This document shows positions 59,797 through 62,244 of a stretch of DNA of 62,244 nt, piece by piece (the first letter of the stretch is position 1; every line of letters begins with the position of its first letter). Source of the stretch: Clostridium sp. (GTDB lineage: Bacteria > Bacillota_A > Clostridia > Lachnospirales > Lachnospiraceae); NCBI GenBank assembly GCA_023666975.1, contig JAMPAW010000003.1, positions 27,136 to 89,379 on the forward strand, written 5' to 3'. The notes beneath the pieces were generated by a model. The model was not told the origin of the DNA, ran no database searches, and saw only the letters and a list, made by a program, of their open reading frames with translations. A program made the position numbers and the translations under genes.

Positions 59797-60511
59797 TTGG
59801 TTCTTTACTTGCAGTACCGGCTTTCCTCGGATATGCTTTCGGCGTAGATTTTATTTTATCAATAATGACAAATGAACGCTCAATATCCGATCCCGGTAAT
59901 GTAATTTTTTCGATTGTCTCCAACTTTCCTCCCATTATCTGAATCGCTTTTGCTGCGCTGCCCGCTTCCTCTTCAATATCCGCCGCCTTATAAGAAATCA
60001 ATTTTCCCTGCAGCTTTACAAAGGGAATACAATATTCACTCAATGTGGACAAATTAGCAACTGCTCTGCTCACACATAAATCAAATTGTTCTCGATAGGA
60101 AGCATTTCTTGCCGCCTCCTCTGCCCTGCCATGAACTGCGCTAATATCACACAATTCCAATTTATTAATTACGGACTGTAAAAATTTCACACGTTTATTC
60201 AAGGAATCCATTAATGTTATCTTCAAATGTGGAAATGCTATCTTCAATGGCAGTCCGGGAAATCCGGCTCCGGTACCCAAATCCAAAACTGATAAAAGAT
60301 TATCCTTCTCCGCTATTTGCGGATAAACTGCCGCCACCGCAAGGGAATCAATAAAATGCTTGGTAATTACTTCGTCCAATTTTGTAATTGCTGTCAGATT
60401 CATCACTTTATTCGTTTCAACCAGCATTTCATAATAGGTCTGAAACTGCTGTAGCTGCTCTGCCGATAACGCAATATTCATTTTCGCTGCTTTTTCAATC
60501 AATCGGTTCAT
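59789..60511 (-). CDS. rsmG: 16S rRNA (guanine527-N7)-methyltransferase
   Basis: A 240-residue RsmG/GidB that makes m7G527 in 16S rRNA; loss gives low-level streptomycin resistance in bacteria. The signature VLDLGTGAGFPGLPLKIAFP (motif I) is followed by LMDSLNKRVKFL and FDLCVSRAVANL. GAGGAG lies before the ATG. It is 3.2 kb from parB, the usual origin-proximal partner, here in the opposite direction. The GNAT upstream is separated by 9 bases and is probably in the same operon. Confidence 0.96.
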   Translation of the reverse strand: MNRLIEKAAKMNIALSAEQLQQFQTYYEMLVETNKVMNLTAITKLDEVITKHFIDSLAVAAVYPQIAEKDNLLSVLDLGTGAGFPGLPLKIAFPHLKITLMDSLNKRVKFLQSVINKLELCDISAVHGRAEEAARNASYREQFDLCVSRAVANLSTLSEYCIPFVKLQGKLISYKAADIEEEAGSAAKAIQIMGGKLETIEKITLPGSDIERSFVIIDKIKSTPKAYPRKAGTASKEPIR

Positions 60512-60520
60512 CTTTTCTCC

Positions 60521-60991
60521 TCATAATATCTTTTCCATTCCTACTTTATATGGCAAAAGACCGCAGCTTTCATAAAATTTCATCGCCGTTGGATTGCAGT
60601 TCCATACATTTAATGTCACATTATAAAAACCCTGCTCCCTTGCAAATTCGATTACATGCTCATAAATCTGTCTTCCGATATGCTGTCCCCTGATCTGCTC
60701 GTCCACACATAAATCATCAATATACAGTGTCCGAATATCCGTTAAAATATTATCACCTAAATACTGCTGATAGACACAAAACGCATAGCCAAGCACGTTT
60801 TCCGCTTCATCTACCCCTACAAAAATTGGCCTGGTATCATCATGGATAATATCCAATAATTCCGCATCTGTATATTTTTTTACATTTCCTTTAAACAAAT
60901 CCGGTCTTCCGTTATGATGTACCATCAGCACCTGACAAAGCAGATGATTAATTCCGTCCATATCTTTTTCCTGCGCTCGTCGAATCTTCAT
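60521..60991 (-). CDS. GNAT family N-acetyltransferase
   Basis: A 156-residue single-domain GNAT. The acetyl-CoA loop is at about residues 75-105 (IDDLCVDEQIRGQHIGRQIYEHV, with Q-x-R-G-x-x-I-G) and the end matches VWNCNPTAMKFYESCGLLPYKVGM. AAAGGAGA is 12 bases before the ATG. The substrate is unknown. It sits directly upstream of rsmG on the same strand. Confidence 0.88.
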   Translation of the reverse strand: MKIRRAQEKDMDGINHLLCQVLMVHHNGRPDLFKGNVKKYTDAELLDIIHDDTRPIFVGVDEAENVLGYAFCVYQQYLGDNILTDIRTLYIDDLCVDEQIRGQHIGRQIYEHVIEFAREQGFYNVTLNVWNCNPTAMKFYESCGLLPYKVGMEKIL

Positions 60992-61024
60992 ATATCCCTG
61001 TATCTCCTTTATCTATTGTTCTAT

Positions 61025-62244
61025 TTACTCATTTATCTTCCAGTACCCTTTTCGGTCAGATCCTATCCTTTGGATTTTACCTGCATCTTTTAATTTTTTA
61101 ACAATCCGACTTATTTTTCGGGTACTTATTCCTAAATAAATACTCATTTGTTTTGCTGTCATAGCAGGATTTTCGCTCATCATATTTAAAATTCTATTTT
61201 CATCGCCATTTTCATCGCCATTTTCATCGCCACTTTCATCGCCACTTATAAAATTCGATTTTTCATTTTCTTCTGCCAAAGGAAAAATCACCTTTATAAA
61301 ATGATCTGATATCTCAAATATATTTTTGTCATATGAATTTAAAATACGGCTCATTCCAGAACCTAATTGTTCCACTAAGCCCAAATCTTTAAATACTCTC
61401 ATTAATTCACGATTACGCGGCATGCTACTACAACTAAAAAAATCTCTTTCACTTTGACCAGGAATTAATCCACCATAAGATGTAAACACAATACGATTAC
61501 TGAAAATTTCAAAAACGGGTGGTATTTCTTTTGAGAAATCATTATGAACAATTGCATTTATTAAAGCTTCTCTTAAAGCAATTGGGTCAATCAAATTTTT
61601 TTCTATTCTTTTTGTACTTGTAACTTTAGTTTTTGTTACATTTATTATTTTCATTTTTTCTAAAACATTATTTGTAGCCTTAATTAAAGAACAATATCCA
61701 TATTCTTCACTTTCTATTAAATTTACTTTATCTTTACCTTCATATTTTGCTACTTTTATCGAAACTGCATTCTCATCAGCTAATAAATATGCTACATAAT
61801 TATATTTCCCATCGGAAGTTAATAATTCTAAGCTATTTGCAAAATTTTCATTTAATTCCAATCCACGTTCCTGATAATATATCTTTAATTGCGCAAATGT
61901 TAAATCCTGCCTTGGGGCAGATATATTTCTTAATGTAGTATGGACTCTTTTCGCATAATATTCATCAATTAATGCAGTATTCATCGGTTGAGTAGAAGAA
62001 CCTATTCTCATATAACAACCATTTGGTGACATTCCTTTACTTCTTATATAATAAGGCTTTTCAAGACCGCTTGATATTAATATTTTAATTATATCTACAT
62101 CATTAATTGTTTCAATTACAATATCAAATAATCCTAAAGGAGAAGGAAGTATATTATTTCTTATTAGATCTGCTATTTTTAACTGTACACCATCTAAGTT
62201 TTCATTTTTTACAGGATTTCCATCATTGTCTATCCCTATATATA
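61025..62244 (-). CDS. AlbA_2/Schlafen-type ATP-binding transcriptional regulator (5' end beyond the window)
   Basis: The frame stays open to the window edge, so only the last 400 or so residues are seen. The N-terminal part visible (YIGIDNDGNPV and GLEKPYYIRSKG) matches the AlbA_2/Schlafen AAA_4 DNA-binding domain, with YMRIGSSTQP following. The middle (about REALINAIVHNDF, FSNRIVFTSYGGLIPG, LGLVEQLGSGMSRI) is an HATPase_c_4-like domain, and the C-terminal 60 residues are a winged helix (MTAKQMSIYLGISTRKISRIVKKL). A GDEN repeat joins the last two. Base composition is much more AT-rich than the neighbours, which suggests recent transfer. The ATG at 62032 is internal. Confidence 0.85.
   Translation of the reverse strand, partial: YIGIDNDGNPVKNENLDGVQLKIADLIRNNILPSPLGLFDIVIETINDVDIIKILISSGLEKPYYIRSKGMSPNGCYMRIGSSTQPMNTALIDEYYAKRVHTTLRNISAPRQDLTFAQLKIYYQERGLELNENFANSLELLTSDGKYNYVAYLLADENAVSIKVAKYEGKDKVNLIESEEYGYCSLIKATNNVLEKMKIINVTKTKVTSTKRIEKNLIDPIALREALINAIVHNDFSKEIPPVFEIFSNRIVFTSYGGLIPGQSERDFFSCSSMPRNRELMRVFKDLGLVEQLGSGMSRILNSYDKNIFEISDHFIKVIFPLAEENEKSNFISGDESGDENGDENGDENRILNMMSENPAMTAKQMSIYLGISTRKISRIVKKLKDAGKIQRIGSDRKGYWKINE
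61201..61246 (-). repeat. 12-bp tandem repeat in the regulator linker
   Basis: Nearly four copies of a 12-base unit (ATCGCCATTTTC, last two with one change) encode Gly-Asp-Glu-Asn/Ser four times. Gain or loss of units keeps the frame and changes the linker length between the ATPase-like and winged-helix domains. Confidence 0.8.

Noticed and set aside
1..62244. CRISPR arrays, rRNA genes, prophage or transposase genes.
   Set aside because: No regularly spaced repeats, rRNA motifs or transposase/integrase frames were seen in the window.

Overview
The window looks like chromosome from a low-to-moderate GC anaerobic Firmicute, most likely a member of the Lachnospiraceae (Clostridia). Support comes from a clostridial-type large SRP RNA, a metG T-box, a non-oxidative pyruvate formate-lyase locus with a 2[4Fe-4S] ferredoxin, several families I know mainly from Lachnospiraceae (DUF3881, DUF3877, DUF6128, DUF6382, DUF5702-like) and a monoderm-type tad pilus operon without a secretin. 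Two perfect parS sites around parA, with parB and rsmG close by, suggest the right end lies near the replication origin.

Layout. 1-0.77 kb: a small anchored exported protein, then a strong promoter with a terminator-like leader. 0.77-9.25 kb: a more GC-rich accessory island. It holds a seven-gene cluster (DUF6796-like membrane protein, GNAT, ICMT-like membrane methyltransferase, SAM methyltransferase, two small membrane proteins, alpha/beta hydrolase) followed by a TetR-controlled ABC/FtsX exporter with two matching ATAAC-N3-GTTAT operators. 9.25-20.8 kb: housekeeping genes, mostly on the minus strand (HD hydrolase, SRP RNA, tadA deaminase, DUF6128-like protein, rsmA, TatD fusion, large membrane protein, metG with T-box) plus two plus-strand genes. 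21.0-24.9 kb: the pyruvate formate-lyase locus. 24.9-32.95 kb: an exported 849-residue protein, pfkA, recR-ybaB-dnaX, and a flavodoxin-fold/SCP2-like fusion with an apparent AUU start. 33.0-42.2 kb: a ten-gene tad pilus operon (minus strand) from one good promoter, with two long intercistronic RNA hairpins. 42.3-48.6 kb: hybrid histidine kinase, YfhO-like membrane protein, a eukaryotic-type HisA, trmB. 48.6-48.8 kb: a MITE-like inverted-repeat element. 48.9-54.6 kb: D,D-carboxypeptidase, a soluble HATPase kinase, argS, pyrC. 54.6-58.2 kb: parS-parA-parS-parB, DUF4446, DUF3881 and tRNA-Arg(CCU). 58.2-62.2 kb: a coiled-coil membrane protein, a DEDD exonuclease, rsmG, a GNAT, and a partial AlbA-type regulator running off the end.

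The most striking system is the pyruvate formate-lyase locus. The large subunit (679 aa) has the Cys-Cys active site but stops just before the glycyl-radical domain. That domain (RVSGYAV) is a separate 80-aa protein two genes downstream, and 679+80 is almost exactly the length of an intact enzyme. Between them is a 72-aa protein that aligns without gaps to the first 30 residues of the radical subunit but has a CX2CX6C segment in place of the radical loop. The activase and a 2[4Fe-4S] ferredoxin follow. Together they look like a two- or three-part pyruvate formate-lyase with a replaceable radical subunit, its own activase and a candidate electron donor.
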